A program made the translations under genes and the position numbers. The notes beneath the pieces are model-generated. The model searched no databases and was not told where the DNA came from. It worked only from the letters and a program-made list of their open reading frames with translations. Of a DNA stretch of 64,000 bases, positions 1 through 12,413 are shown piece by piece (the stretch's first letter is position 1; each line of letters starts with the position of its first letter). This stretch comes from Simmondsia chinensis (Eukaryota; Streptophyta; Magnoliopsida; Caryophyllales; Simmondsiaceae): the NCBI GenBank assembly GCA_018398585.1, contig JAGTTD010000020.1, positions 22,974,350-23,038,349 on the forward strand. The letters are read 5' to 3'.

Positions 1-175
1 GTCCTTGTATCATTGATTGTGCGCTAATTAAGTTGATCGGTTACAGGTAGGCTTAATTTGAGTCAACAGGTGCGTTTGAATTGGGTTTATTGTATTTGAC
101 ATGACTTAGCCATGGAACTAAATTGATACAATACAAGTTGTACAGAAACTAATGTGACACAATTAAAATTGAGGT
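1..175. repeat. Dispersed repeat, same family as the 259-bp tandem unit
   Basis: This stretch resembles the unit tandemly repeated at 28998-30034 and single copies near 10235-10450 and 49935-50490. Shared phrases include ggcttaatttgagtcaac and aactaaattgatacaat. It is non-coding and starts at or before the window edge. Its class is unknown; no terminal repeats are visible. Confidence 0.55.
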
Positions 176-1149
176 GTTTTTTAATAGAAAATGACTATCA
201 AAAGTAATCATTTTTTACTTTACCACCACAACTTTTCAATTTTTCATAAATTTTCTTCAAAAAATTTAAATTTTTTCAATCAACCACTACATTATTATCG
301 CTAGTTTTTATTGAGGTTACACAAGTAATTTTACATATTCTTACACAAAAAAGAGAGATAAATGAATGCACATCCTCGTGTTTGATTACTTCGTAAAGCA
401 ATGTATAGCCCTAAATTGTCTCTATTCATAGATTCGAATCTCAGTACATACTTTGCGTGCTGAGATTTGAACATGTGCATATATCCACCTTAACAATGTA
501 ATGCTTCACCAACTAAGCTAAAATTCACATATGTTATGCTTTCCCGGATTTTATGTATAATATAAGCAAAATCACACGTATAATCCAAACGAAATATTAA
601 TGGCATTAATGTAGGTAGTTGATTGAAAAATTGTACACTTTTGGTGATTGTTTTTAGAAAAATTGAAAAGTTACTGTCGCTAAGTGAAAAATGGCTATTC
701 CAAAAGTGATTTTTTTTAAAAAAAAATTAAAATTAAACGCACTAAAATGACACATAGGAAAAAAAATAAGAGTCCCACTAATCACATAAATGTCAAGTTA
801 TCAGTGAAAATTAAGAGTCCCTTAGAGACATAGCCTAATGATGGAGAACACTTACGGTTATATTTGCCATTTGGGTTGGAATCTTCATTAAGGCAAAAGC
901 AGCTCCCTATTTGTTGGAGAAGAAATTGGGTCGACCAATGACTAAAGCAAAGTTATTTTGACATATCCATATCCATTGAACAGGCGATAGACGGGTCGTT
1001 TGTCGATAAAAAATCAAGGGATGTAATTGCAAGCCGAAATATAAATATATATCTATATAATTTTATTTTACAAAGCGAATACGAGGGGAGGTGTGTCAAA
1101 GATATGGAAAAGGCCCCCTCCCAACCAGATTCCGATTTTAATGCTCGGA
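176..1149. other. No gene seen
   Basis: AT-rich sequence with short A and T runs. I see no coding region, RNA gene or recognisable element end. Confidence 0.6.
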
Positions 1150-1570
1150 AGGCAGCTACGGGAAATCCGTTGAGGGATCGTATTTATAGTCTAACTCAGA
1201 TGATGGGCCTCTCATTGGGGGCATTTGACCCGACAATGGTGGCAGGCATTCTTGCTCAATGATATGGTTTGGGTGTTGAGTTGTGGCTTCAATCCCACTC
1301 TCGGTTCTTGTACTGGCCTTCTGATTCTTCTCCAGCTAGGATCCCTATTTGTGTTGGCTCTATGGGTGCTGTTGTTTCTTGTCTCCGTGTCTTTTCTGGT
1401 CCTTTGCTCGCTATCTGCTCTGTCGTGTTTTGAGACGAGCGTTTCTGTTCCCGTTTTCTTGTTTTGTGTTGGATGTTTTTGGTCCCTGTGTTGTTGCGGT
1501 CAGACTCTGGCCTCGCCTAGCGAGTAGTCGGCTTGTTTAACGATTTTGTCACAATTTATCCGGAAAAAAA
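1150..1570 (+). mobile_element. ORF1-only LINE fragment (L1-like)
   Basis: Translation just before the TGA at 1260-1262 reads like the C-terminus of a plant L1 ORF1 protein (a GAFDPTMVAGILAQ-type ending; compare the LNFDGFD...ILAQ endings at 41.1, 53.1 and 54.8 kb). About 300 bp follow, ending tttatccgg plus an A-run near 1561-1568. That tail matches the one at 54523-54826 on the other strand, including the cctcgcctagcgagt motif. No endonuclease or reverse transcriptase sequence lies between the ORF1 stop and the A-run. The 5' end is truncated and not precisely placed. Confidence 0.7.
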
Positions 1571-1893
1571 TCGCCTTATGTTGTATGTAGCCGGTCACAT
1601 GAAGAGGAATCCGTTATCAAACATTAAGATCGAACAAGGCAGGTTTAAAGTAAAATATCAATATGATTCTCTAACTACTTCTCAACCAACATAACCAAAG
1701 TTATTAATTGGAATTCGAAAATACGTGATGCGTAAAAAAAATTGAAAATTAGAGACGACACTCAGACAATTTCCTCTATCTTTGATATCTCAATGTCATC
1801 TCAAATTTGAGATGCAAAGTGGAATCCCAGGAAAATCATGATTATACAAAATTGAATCTTAATAGAGTTTGTATCTGATAATGCCAACTCCAA
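1571..1893. other. No gene seen
   Basis: AT-rich sequence between two retroelement ends, with nothing recognisable. Confidence 0.6.
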
Positions 1894-1955
1894 ACAATAA
1901 CAACAACAACAATAATCTCAGTGTCCCAACGGCTCCCGCCTAGACAAGGTCCGCG

Positions 1956-1992
<37 letters not shown>

Positions 1993-2145
1993 TATTCCCC
2001 TTCAAGGTGGTGCCCTGATGGGAGGCTGTGTCTGAGGACTCTCAACATGAGGAGGGTAGCAGCATGGAAACATGGAAGAATGGCATCTTGGGAGCATTAG
2101 AGCAACAGAGCATAAGAGCGATACATAATACAATACCAACTTCTA
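1894..2145 (-). mobile_element. RTE-LINE 3' end / related SINE tail, with poly-G expansion
   Basis: Read on the minus strand this is the roughly 140-bp tail shared with 4776-4905, 58716-58847, 59164-59300 and the 5S-headed SINEs: a gaggactctc-type block, a ccctgatggg-type hairpin, then gcggga(g)cc...cact and a run of GTT triplets. Where sister copies have a short G-rich stretch this copy has 33 consecutive G. Sequence past 2045 (a run of gcat/gaag motifs) also resembles the 4.9-kb copy, so this is more likely an RTE 3' UTR than a SINE. Confidence 0.65.
1957..1989. repeat. 33-bp homopolymer G tract
   Basis: Uninterrupted G on the plus strand inside the retroelement tail. Such tracts can form G-quadruplexes and are hard to sequence, so the exact length may be an assembly estimate. 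Confidence 0.9.
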
Positions 2146-4775
2146 TTGTCATGTCTAAATATATTACACGTATGTGTAGCATTAGGGTTGGTCCAGACCC
2201 CAAGCAATACTAGAACTTGCTTGCAGCTCCTATTTTGTAATGGGTCATTTTCAAAATTAATTATGTTATGACTTCATTTTATTATTTATCACTATTTATA
2301 GTTAAAGAAATAACGAATTGAACTATTATACCTTATAAATGCACATGCAACATATATAATATAAATGCTTGGGTTGCTCTTTTTTCTATGCTTTACCGAT
2401 CTCTAGCCCTACTTAAACAAGATAATAATAGAAACCTATTGTCTCACCACAGCATTAACTCTTCTCTCACCCACCTTACTCGATTTCTCCATGTGTGACA
2501 TTGAAACATTTCTGAAAGAACTCTTACCATCATGAAAAAAAAAAAAAAAAAAAAAAATCTTTCCCTGACCACTTCCTTGTCTCTAGACATCTCCCTTTCG
2601 AAGGCATGGCTTCGGCCTCTAGGGCTTGAAGGACAACTCAAAGGAGGGCCTTAAGAGGGTGGGGGCTCAAAATCCAGTAGGTGGATGCTGAGTCATTATC
2701 ACTCATGGGATCCCACGCTTGGTTATCATGAGGATACATATGGTCCTAAGATTAGTTTGAGTTAGACATAGAATTCTTGACCAAGGGTAAGGAAAGAGAA
2801 AGGCTCTCGTTTATTCAAACTAGATGAAAAAAAATGATATTGGCAATTAGGGGACTAAAGAAAACTAGGGAATTGCTGGGATCGAGCTTGGATTAGAAAC
2901 CCGAGGTTCATCTACCAATGATCTGCTCATCAACATGAAAAGAAAACTGACCCACACAACGCTTATAAGAAGCCGCATTGTGCTAAATATTACACCCTAG
3001 GTATTCACATTCCCTAATTTCCAACCTTGAGAAGGGCACCACAGGTCCTCTAAAATCCCTCATGCAACCCAACACATGCTCATGCAAGGAAAGATCAGCT
3101 GAAAAACATGGTTCCAAAAACATGTAGGCTTTGCTTGGAAGGTGCGAATCGGGACAGTGAATGAAGCTAGAGCAATTACCACCAGTGATGTCGTCTTGTG
3201 CTTGCCAAGAAGGTGTTGTCCATTACCTAATTATTTTGGGTGAGGCAGCGAAGGAAATTATTTTGGGAGAGTAATTTGGAATCATTTCTAATTTTCCTTA
3301 CAATATCATATGAGAGCCCCCATTGAACTTCACTTGGACATTTGTTGAGTGATTTATGGGGGCTTGTGTTGGTAAGAACCCTTACAATGTCTAAGCATCT
3401 CGTTATAGAAGTTTTATCGGCCAATCGAATGAACTTACCCTATATATTAACAAGATTACGAAAAAAAAAACAGTACTTCTTTGACCGGCATTGGATTAAC
3501 AAGCCATGGATCTCAATCTAAACTCTTTTATTCAAAGAGCAAAGGGTTTGACATGAGTCCAAACTCTTGCCCCATATACACATTCTTGAACTTGCAAAGC
3601 AGTAACTGCTTTCGGGACCTACGGTAGAAATCCAACGAATTGGAGTTGCAAGTCAGTGTATATGTGTTTGAGTTTAGCCCTCTGGGGATGGGACCTTGAA
3701 GGTTATGCTCCATAATAAATGTGAGGACATCATCAAGCGTTTCATCTTACGAATTTGTTAGGGTTTGAGCCATGCATTTGTCGTTCTCTCCACAAGGCTG
3801 TCAACAAAAATGGAGAATGCCTCTTCAAAAATTAGCACGTCAATCACCCAAGGTGAAGGGTCAGAACGGAGTGTTATGCCTCAATATTTTCCGCCTGACA
3901 AAGTAGGGCAACACAAGAGAGTATGTCCAAGGGAAAGACGAAGATAGAAAGCAAGGTAGGATTGACTCAAGTCTTTCTTGCAAGGAGTCCTATTGTGTAG
4001 GGTATTGACTTGGAACTATTTACCATAAATCCAAAATGGGGTCAATTTTCATGCCAATTGTATGGTATTTATGAATTCGGTATCTCGAGATTTCATTTTA
4101 TAATAATTGGGCATCTTAAAATTCAAATTTTTTTTTTGTTGTTATTAAAATGACTGTGATTAGTAATTAGTGAATTTTTACAAGAAAATGTCGACAAACA
4201 GTTAGGAACATCGATAAGTTAGAGTTGAGCTATAAACTTAACAAAGAGAATCTTGACTCGACGACTCGTTTATGCATCTAATTATCATTTCACACATGAA
4301 GATATTTTCTGTCACGTGAAGTAGGGCAACACAAGAGTGTATGTCCAAGGGAAAGACAAAGATAGAAAGCAAAGTGGCATTGACTCTTCAAGACTTGTTG
4401 TATGCCAACCAAAAAACAAAAATTGAGAAATTTACAACTTAGATACAATAAGGTTTGAATTTTCTATAGCACAGTTTTATTTTTCAATAATTCAGCTCCT
4501 GTATCAACTTTTCAATAATTAAGTAGGTACAAAGTGTTTGATTATCAAAACAAAAAATAGAACTTCTCGAGAATTTAATTCTTATGTTTGTTTAATTGAC
4601 ACGACTTGCTAAGAAATAGAATTAAAATGATTATTATATGCATGGCCAATCTTCCAACTTTATTCATCTAACAGTTAAGCAAGGGTAGAAATGTCATCAT
4701 ACATTTAAAACCACACAGGAATTAGAACTTATCTTGCCTTTCAGGTAAGTTAATTCATGTGTAATAAAAAATTAT
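2146..4775. other. No gene seen
   Basis: Unassigned sequence with a 22-nt-class A run near 2535-2558. Short open frames here are unrelated to anything I recognise and have no promoter or splice context. The segment 4560-4770 resembles part of the C-gene intron (near 36900-37020) and may be a MITE fragment. A local duplication is listed separately. Confidence 0.5.
3902..4385. repeat. Local direct repeat, about 65 bp, spaced 418 bp
   Basis: The block 3902-3970 (gtagggcaacacaagaga...) recurs at 4320-4385 with a few substitutions. No terminal motifs were found. It could be a short segmental duplication or two ends of an unrecognised element. Confidence 0.65.
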
Positions 4776-5215
4776 AACAACTACAACAACAGTCCTAGTG
4801 CCTCAAGGGCTCCCGCATAAGCAGGGTCTATAGGGGGGAGGGTTAGATATACGCAGCCTTTTCACTTCAGGGAGGTTGTGTCCGAGGACTCCTAACCTGA
4901 GAAGCATGGTAGCACGGAAGCATGACAGCATAGGAGCACGGAACCATGAGAGTATCAAAGCATAAGAGCAACACATAGCACAACACAAGTATTACAAAGC
5001 AAAACCTAACGGAAGGCAACTGGTAGGCAAAATAATATGCAAGTAGACAGATAAGCTAATAAGTGCACCAAAGAGGAAGTCATATACGCCTAGAATCGCT
5101 AGTATTAGAAATAATAAGCTCATCTACTCTAAGCTGCTACATCGGCTACCCCCTCTGCTAGCTCTCATCCAAGCTCTATCTAAGGCAATCTCCTCCCCTA
5201 GATTTAAAGGTGAGG
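4776..5215 (-). mobile_element. RTE-clade LINE 3' end
   Basis: On the minus strand the right part translates to a degenerate copy of the conserved C-terminus of plant RTE reverse transcriptase (LNLGEEIALDRAW-like; compare LNLNEDMALDRAQW at 57.9 kb). An AT-rich 3' UTR follows, then the gaggactcct...(GTT)n tail at 4776-4905. Finding RTE coding sequence, UTR and this tail together shows the tail belongs to an RTE LINE. The 5' end is truncated and the frame is broken. Confidence 0.65.
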
Positions 5216-6720
5216 TCTTGTCAGAAAAAAAATTCATACTTCTCTTGTTTTATGAATTTATATCTCACATGATTGGGTAACTTCTTCCAAACATTAATGA
5301 AGTTAGTTCGTAATTTTCAGAATTTTTGACAGAAAATGATAACATAATAGATATATATTTTCAAAAATTATATGCCACATCGGTGTTTTTGAATAAAAAT
5401 TTGACAAAACCGGTAGAAGATCATCAAAATTTTTTATCCAAGCGAAAAAATTTCAAACATTATGATACCTTATTATATATTGAAAAGCCACGCATGGTAT
5501 AAAGATAATATACACTCGGGGTTTTTTTTTTATTACTGAAAACCACCTAAATTTTAGATGCAGATTTAAAACCAACCTTGATTTTTTAATTTTTCAATAT
5601 CACATAAAATTTTTAAAAAATTTTCAATATCACACCTTAATATTAATACGTTAACATCCATTAGTTTTTGCTTATGTGGTTTTTGAAAAAAAAAGTGAAA
5701 ATAATTTTAGAAAGTTTGAATTTACGTATTTTAAAGTATTTTAAATATCTACAAAATTAGTAGATATTCTAAAACATAATTTTTATGTTTTCAAAATATT
5801 TTTAAATGCTGCGTGCGCCAAAAAAAAAAAAAAAAAAAAACTAATGGATGTTAACATTAAAATATGTTATTGAAATTTTTTGAAAAGTTTAGGTTTGATA
5901 TTAAAAAATTAAAAAATTTAGACAATTTTTTGAAACCGCAGCTAAAATTGAGCCCTTACCCAAAATGACCCAAAATAAAAAATTATAAAAATGACCCATT
6001 TTAAAAAATATTTACCCATATGGCCTCCATGTCAGCAAATTTTAAAAATTTAATTTTTTTTAAATTTTAAAAATTTGAAAATATTTACCCAAATTCAAAT
6101 TTTTATTATCATGTTATATTTAACTTTATAATATTTATTGTTATGTTATATTTAACTTTATAATATATATTTTTTAAAAAAAATTGATTTGCTAATATGG
6201 AGGCTCTTTTGGGTAAATATTTTTTGAAAAGGCCACTTTTGATAAAAAAATTTTATTTTGGGCAACAGCTCGCTAAAATTTAGGGTATTTTCTAAAAAAA
6301 AAAAAAAAAAACCTATTGACTTCTTCTTTCTAACAAGACTAACACGAGACATTATTACTTTACTCACATGTGCAGTAACTGATATTAGCATTCTTATGTG
6401 GAGACTTTATTATTATATTTTAACTCTGGACTCAGTTTGGTTCCAGATGTGAACTAGTTTCGTGTGGTACTTTTAGACAGATTAAAGTTTGTTGAGGTCA
6501 TAAATAAATACACGCTTATAGGCCATGTACGTGACGAGCTACTCGAGAGCAATATTCTTTCGTACTCGCCCATAAGATTGATAGTAAAATTCTTAGTAAC
6601 TTCGTGCACATAGACATAATTCGCTAAACCATGTGAACGCTATTTTTTTCCTTTTCTTTATTGATTATTTGTTATGTCGTTCTTTTATTTCACTTTCATG
6701 ATGATGACGAATCTATTTAT
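5216..6720. other. No gene; AT-rich with a foldback element
   Basis: Apart from the inverted repeat at 5545-5945 I see only AT-rich sequence. The stretch 5990-6300 repeats phrases such as gggtaaatattt and aaaatgacc, as do 8270-8440 and 11560-11710, suggesting a common low-copy repeat. Confidence 0.5.
5545..5945. repeat. Foldback MITE-like inverted repeat
   Basis: The left arm (5555-5675, with caatatcac and gttaacatccattag) is the reverse complement of the right arm (5840-5945, with ctaatggatgttaac and gatattaaa). The element at 42113-42565 has the same architecture. There is no coding capacity and the superfamily is unassigned. Confidence 0.55.
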
Positions 6721-6726
6721 GTTGCC

Positions 6727-6734
6727 TATAAAAG
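6727..6734 (+). promoter_or_regulatory. TATA box of gene A
   Basis: A TATAAAAG match lies 54 bp upstream of the ATG at 6788. The same octamer precedes genes B, C and E at similar spacing, which supports it as a real core promoter. Confidence 0.75.
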
Positions 6735-6787
6735 GACAGCAATTGTTGCCTCTCTTGCCCATCAAAGAATAACCAAAAAAAAATATA

Positions 6788-9305
6788 ATGGCTTCTAAGG
6801 CTTTTGTGTTCTTTGCTCTAATTTTTATCGTCTGCTTTGTCTCAGTTACGGTCTCAGTAGACATATCTGATCCTCACCTTATTGGGAAAAACAGCGAGTA
6901 AAGTCATCTTTATTTACTATGAGTATCGTTATCTTATATTCTGTTTTTGATAAGTAGTAAGACGATGGAATCCTCAAGAAGTACATAATACCTTCCAACA
7001 AAGGAAAAAAAAAATAAAAATAAAAATTCTCATGGTTAATAATTATTTAAATTACCCACTAGAGCCTTATCTCAGGGTAAGGGGCAAGTGAGTGGATAGA
7101 TAGTTACTTTAAACCAAAAGTTCTGGAGTTCAATTTATTTTTAACTTTTTCCTGAGGAATCTTTGACTCAACTTGCTTCTGTGGTGTGTGGGTGATCACC
7201 GCATGGACCGAAGTTTACCGTGTAAACGGGTTCCTCGTTAACATAAAAAACAATTATTTAAATTGAAAAGAATTACTTTTAATATTTAATTAAATACTTG
7301 ATTTATAAAAATTAAATGATTTTCCATCTTGAAAAATAAGGTATAGTATAATGCAATAATTGCCCATGCAATGCTTGACGTACATGTATGTGTTTCTTTT
7401 CTGATAATTTGCGACGAAATCATAATATAAAACAGAAAACTTTTATAAACGGGTCCTGAACGAATCTATACAGAGACATGATTGAAAGAGACATAATTTG
7501 CATAAATTGGTCAGGCATCTTGTGACTTCAATATTTATTAGGTGCGTATTTTATTATTTTAACATATACAATAGTGAATTTAGAGGTTTAAAAATTTTAT
7601 TACTTAGATAGCATGTGTTATAATCTGGTGAATTTTCATCAGAATCTCATAAATTTTCATAAGAAATGCAGATATAGAATGTAATTATGATAATATTTAT
7701 GACTTATGTCTGTGATGTTAACCAAATATACTAATATATTATTGAAACCATGTATCATGTCAATGTTTATCCCACTGGGGGTTTTCAAATCTCAGAGCGA
7801 TGCAATTTTCAATTTTCCAGAGCGTATCTCATCGTGAGTCGTTTCCCTAAATAATACAAAGAAAAAAAAAAAAAACATATATATATATATATTCAAAAAT
7901 AACATTTTTCAAAAAATATTTCACGAACTAGTCAACTTGTATGCCGTGTCTTTTTTTTTTTTTTAATTTTTTGTATTTTTTTAAATAATACCTCCCTGGG
8001 GGGAGGTATTCTTACAAAGTAGCGGCCAACAGTCTGCGCACACGTTTTTATGCATGTATTCACGTTTGCATGCATATTTATTTTTTAGTTTACAAATTTT
8101 AATAATTGTAAAGCAGAAATTAAATTAAATTTATTTATTTACTAAATTTTTAAATTAAATTAAATACATAAATTTACTCTTAATCAACATGTAGAATTTA
8201 CAAAAGAGTACCTAAAGCAGCGGCCAACATCGTAAGATTTCTTCGAAAAAAAAATATTAGAAAATTACAAAAATTTAGAAAAAAATGACGTGGCATTCAT
8301 GCCAGTTCATAAAATATTTTTTAAAAATGTCGTTTTATAGAAAGTTTTTTCTTTGTATTATTTCGGGTGTCAGTTAGAGAAATATTTTTTTGAAAAATGT
8401 TATTTTTGAAAATAGTTTTATTTTGTGCTATTTCGGGTAAATAGCTCCAACTTTGTCGCATGATTTTCTTAATGGAAAATGTAAAATATGAATATAAAAT
8501 GTATATAAATAATATTTTAATGTTAATAATAGTTTATAAGATATAAAATGCAACAAATAAATATAATATATATACTTCACGTATCTTAGCACTTGAAAAT
8601 AGCAGTAGGCACAATGTCAACTATCAAAGAAAACAAGTTGTCATCATTTTAAATATGACATGATATGGTCTAATGCGAGTCGGACCTGAATCAGAGATGG
8701 TCATTATGGGTTGTAAGTCAATGGACGATTCGAGTTGGGCTGGATTCAAATAAAAGATTTTCATTCCTTGACTGGGCCTATTAGAGTGAAAGAGTAAACC
8801 TCATGGAACCTACTAGCCTAGTGAGCCTGGTCGAGTTGGGTCATTTGACGGGTCGGGTTGTGGGTTTATAGGATTTGTCAGCCACCTTTTTTGTTATGCT
8901 GTTTCTTCTAATGCCAATTATTTATAGAGAAAATACCAATTAGACTCATCAGTTAGATAAAGGCTCATGAATAATTTTTTTTATCACTAACGACATCAAT
9001 TTACAGAAAAGTCGGGTTATCGGCCGGACACCAAAGATCGAGCATACCCAGCCCAAAAAGTCGGAGGCTACCCTGGTGGTGGAGTGCCATACGGTGGATA
9101 CCCTGGTGGTGGAGTGCCATACGGTGGATACCCTGGTGGTGGAGTGCCATACGGTGGATACCCTGGTGGTGGCGGATCATATGGTGGATACCCTGGTGGT
9201 GGTGGTGGCGGTGGCGGCGGGCCATACGGTGGATACCCTGGTGGTGGCGTGCCATACGGCGGATATCCTGGTGGTGCTAGTCCCCCTGTTGGTGGCAGGC
9301 CATAG
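6788..9305 (+). pseudogene. Gene A: secreted GGYPGGG-repeat protein, probably disrupted
   Basis: Exon 1 (6788-6897) encodes a signal peptide (MASKAFVFFALIFIVCF...) and ends at a good GT donor (GA|gtaaag). Exon 2 starts after tttacag at 9007. Its conserved frame gives KSGYRPDTKDRAYPAQKV and then seven GGYPGG units up to a TAG at 9303. The family suggests a secreted structural cell-wall-type glycine-rich protein. Two problems are visible. Exon 1 ends in phase 2, whereas exon 2 and genes B, C and E use a phase-1 intron, so direct splicing shifts the frame. The TAG also replaces a TAC present in paralogue D and removes about 24 residues. One extra A in the A5 run of exon 1 (near 6887) would explain the phase change. 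A missed small exon is the alternative. An AATAAA lies at 9501. Confidence 0.6.
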
Positions 9306-9572
9306 TCGGGCAACCCTAGCCTAGTGACAAAGTTCAAGGACACCATGCCAGTGGCTGTAACGGCGGTTGTGGTGGAAACTAGTTGTGCAAGGACGGATGT
9401 TCGCATCCCTAATTGTGCTATGTGTATTATTAGTTTGGTATATGGTCCTACGCCTATGGACTGCTAAAGTTGTGTGATGTATAATCAAAACTCGATTATA
9501 AATAAATAATGATTAGTATTATATATGCATTTTTTATTTTACAATCAGTTGGGATACTTGATACACCGACTT

Positions 9573-10155
9573 GGGCTGCATTTGGTTCAGCTCTTTAACA
9601 GCTTAAAGTTGTAAAAAAACTCTTTTTGACTGCAGGGCTTGCGTTTGATTAGCAGAAAAGATCTTTTTATATTTTTTTCACAGTTTAAATAGAAAGATGA
9701 AAAAACTATTTTATAATTAAGCCGGAAAAGATACAAAAGTGGATCTTTTTCACAGTTTATTTGAGATAACTACTTTAATAATATTACATTAACATTAAAT
9801 TTTCACTACTATGACCTACTTTTACTTATTATAGGCACTCCTACCGACCACGGCACCTTTTATAGTCATGGGTCAAAACACTCACCACTTTTCACTATCA
9901 TAATAAACTATTATCATGATTCTCTCTTTACCTACTATAATTAGATAATGTATATTATTAAGTCATTTTTATGATTATAGTAGGTAAATTACTTTTTTAG
10001 CTTATATTGAAATGCTTTATTTCGTAAAAAAGAACTTTCTGCACTATACAACCAAACATTTTACTATAAAAAGCTACAGATCTTAAATGGACGGATCTTA
10101 TTGAAACAGATATGCTGAAAAAAGATAAGATGAAATAAGCTGAACCAAACGTACC
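9573..10155. mobile_element. Tourist-like (PIF/Harbinger) MITE
   Basis: The termini are gggctgcatttggttcagct and the inverse of agctgaaccaaacgtacc, an imperfect terminal inverted repeat with the TTTGGTTC core typical of Tourist elements. CTT flanks both sides (70-72 and 56-58 of the respective lines), fitting a 3-bp target duplication. The paralogous site near 28881 is empty, which confirms insertion after the duplication. There is no coding capacity. Confidence 0.8.
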
Positions 10156-10234
10156 CTTAACGTTATAATATAAAAAATAAGGGTCATCTACACCATAGGT
10201 CTTTATGCATTGTCTACTATGTCAATTTAGTCTT

Positions 10235-10450
10235 TATACTATTAATTATTTCAATTAAATTGCTTGAGTCATGAGTTGGCTTAAATTAAGTCAACGGTTG
10301 TGTTTGAATTAGGTTTGCTCTATTTGACATGTCTGAGCAGTTAAAAATTACATTACTAACTTGGCTTCAATTTTACCATAAATCTAAATTGACACGATAT
10401 AAGTTATAAAGAGACTGAATTGATACAAATAAAATTGAAATTATGAAACT
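10235..10450. repeat. Single copy of the dispersed / 259-bp unit
   Basis: Paralogous to the four-copy array at 28998-30034, but present once here. Non-coding. Confidence 0.7.
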
Positions 10451-10980
10451 AATACAGTGAGCAAAATACAAGAATCTTCAACGCAGATAAGCTCTTTTTT
10501 TTTTTTTTTTTTTTGCCCTTCTATTTTTTGGTTGAGACACATTAAATTAAAGAAATCAAGTTATGGCATCGAGCTCCATAATCATATAAATGAACTTTCA
10601 CGATCAATTATGCACTCGTTGTTACAATTTATATACAGTCTAGTGTTCGAGCTCATTAGCCTCGATGCTTGATAACATTAAACTCAAGCTTGGCTTGGAG
10701 GTTTTCAAGTTGACAAACTTCAATGCTCATGTTTTATCGACAAGCTAAACTGGCTTTGAGTTACAATTAGACTTGCCAATTAATACCCAAAAGAGCTTCT
10801 TAAAATATAGGGTTTCTCACTATTTGAGGTTCTATTTACTACTATTTCGTGCAATCAATCAGCTTAGCTTGTCAGAGTTAGGTTCAAGCTCCACTCAGCT
10901 TGGTTACTTGAACCTACAAGCTATTTCGACTTAGGGTTCGTCGTTTGTAGGTTCTTCTAAACCTAGTTTAACCAAATAGA

Positions 10981-12315
10981 ATGGCCATTCAGCATCCACT
11001 TCTCTATCCACCCCTACTTCTAATCCTTTAGCTGTCCTTTTGTTGTATCAACATCTTTCTCCAACACACAAAACTTATGCACTGGCCATTTCTTCCGAAA
11101 CCGAGCCTACATCCAATACTGATGCTATGAAACATCATGTGTGACGTACTACAATGAAAGCTTAGTTGGATGCCCCTGAAACCAATCATACTTGATCATT
11201 GGTTTCTTTGCCTCCCAGTAAAAAAACTCACTGGTTATAAATGGACGTCTAAAATCAAAAGAAATCCGATGGGACAATTGAAAAGCAGTTGAGTCAAGCT
11301 ATTTTTATTTACTATGAGTATCGTTATTGAAAAAAACACTAAACTAGCTGCATATGAATTTTTTTTAGCACTTGCTAATCTAAAAAGAAATGTATTCTTC
11401 TATGTTAATAAATTTTTTAGCATCGAATTAGGAGAAACCATTTTTTTTACATTACATGGTGGGGTTTGATACCCACTGCCTTGCAAATGGGGAAGTATTA
11501 AACTAAAGCATTTCTTTTTTCTTTTTTTTTTTTTTAATTTTAAAAAAAGTGAAATGTTCAAAATGCCCTTGTTTAGGTGGCAATGACATGCTGACTAGGC
11601 GTGTTGTTTTGATAATTTTCGATTTTTGCGTACTATTTTGATAATTTCAAATTTTTGCATGCTATTTTGGGAATAAAAATATTAAAATGTACTATTTCAG
11701 AAAATCACTAAAATATCTCTATGTGAACTTCTTCTTTTCACCTTATTGCATTCGTTGATGCAGATTGGGCAGGTTATCCCGATACTTGATAACCAATCTT
11801 TAGTTTTGGCGTCTTCCCTGGCAATTCCTTAATCTCCTAGAAGTCTAAAAAGCAACAGATGGACTCCACTTTGTCTCATGAAGCCAACTATCGGAGCATT
11901 GCAGTGGCTACTTGTGAACTTCAATGGTTGATTGGATTAATATCTACTTTTCATGTTCCTATATGTTAGCCTGCTGTGCTTTTCCCGTGACAACCAGACT
12001 GCAACCTACATTGCTCTTAACCATGTATTCACGAGAGAACAAAACACATTTTGATTTGCCTTTATTTTGTTCATGAAGGGATTTAAGAGGGATCTCAAGT
12101 TTCTTCACACTAAGTCTCACTATCAGCTCACTCACTGGCTTGCGGAGGCTTTATCACTCCCATTTTATTGTCATCTCTCCACATGTTGGATGTATCCAAT
12201 ATATGCACTCCAATGCGTATTAGCAGTACTTTTTGTCTCATTTTTGTACATATTTTTCATGTTTCGTATATTGTTCACATGTCTTTTTTTTGTTGGATTG
12301 TTAAACAATTAAGTT
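10981..12315 (+). pseudogene. Degenerate Ty1/copia pol relic (block 1)
   Basis: Fragments in shifting frames recall copia pol. They include a pre-RT stretch (YQHLSPTHKTYALAI), remnants of the RT start (KWTSKIKRNPMGQL) and an RNase H region with DADWAGYPDT, LGNSLIS and SIAVATCELQWL-like pieces, ending in a histidine- and leucine-rich tail near 12312. Stops and frameshifts are frequent, and most RT core sequence is missing relative to the paralogue at 30481-32130. No LTRs were found. It is an old dead element that predates the tandem duplication. Confidence 0.7.
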
Positions 12316-12413
12316 CAGCTGTTACACTATTTTTCTACCTATGTTAGAGCTAGTTTTAAAGGACATATTATTATTTAAGGAGCCACCACTTTTTTTTTAA
12401 TAATAATTAACAA

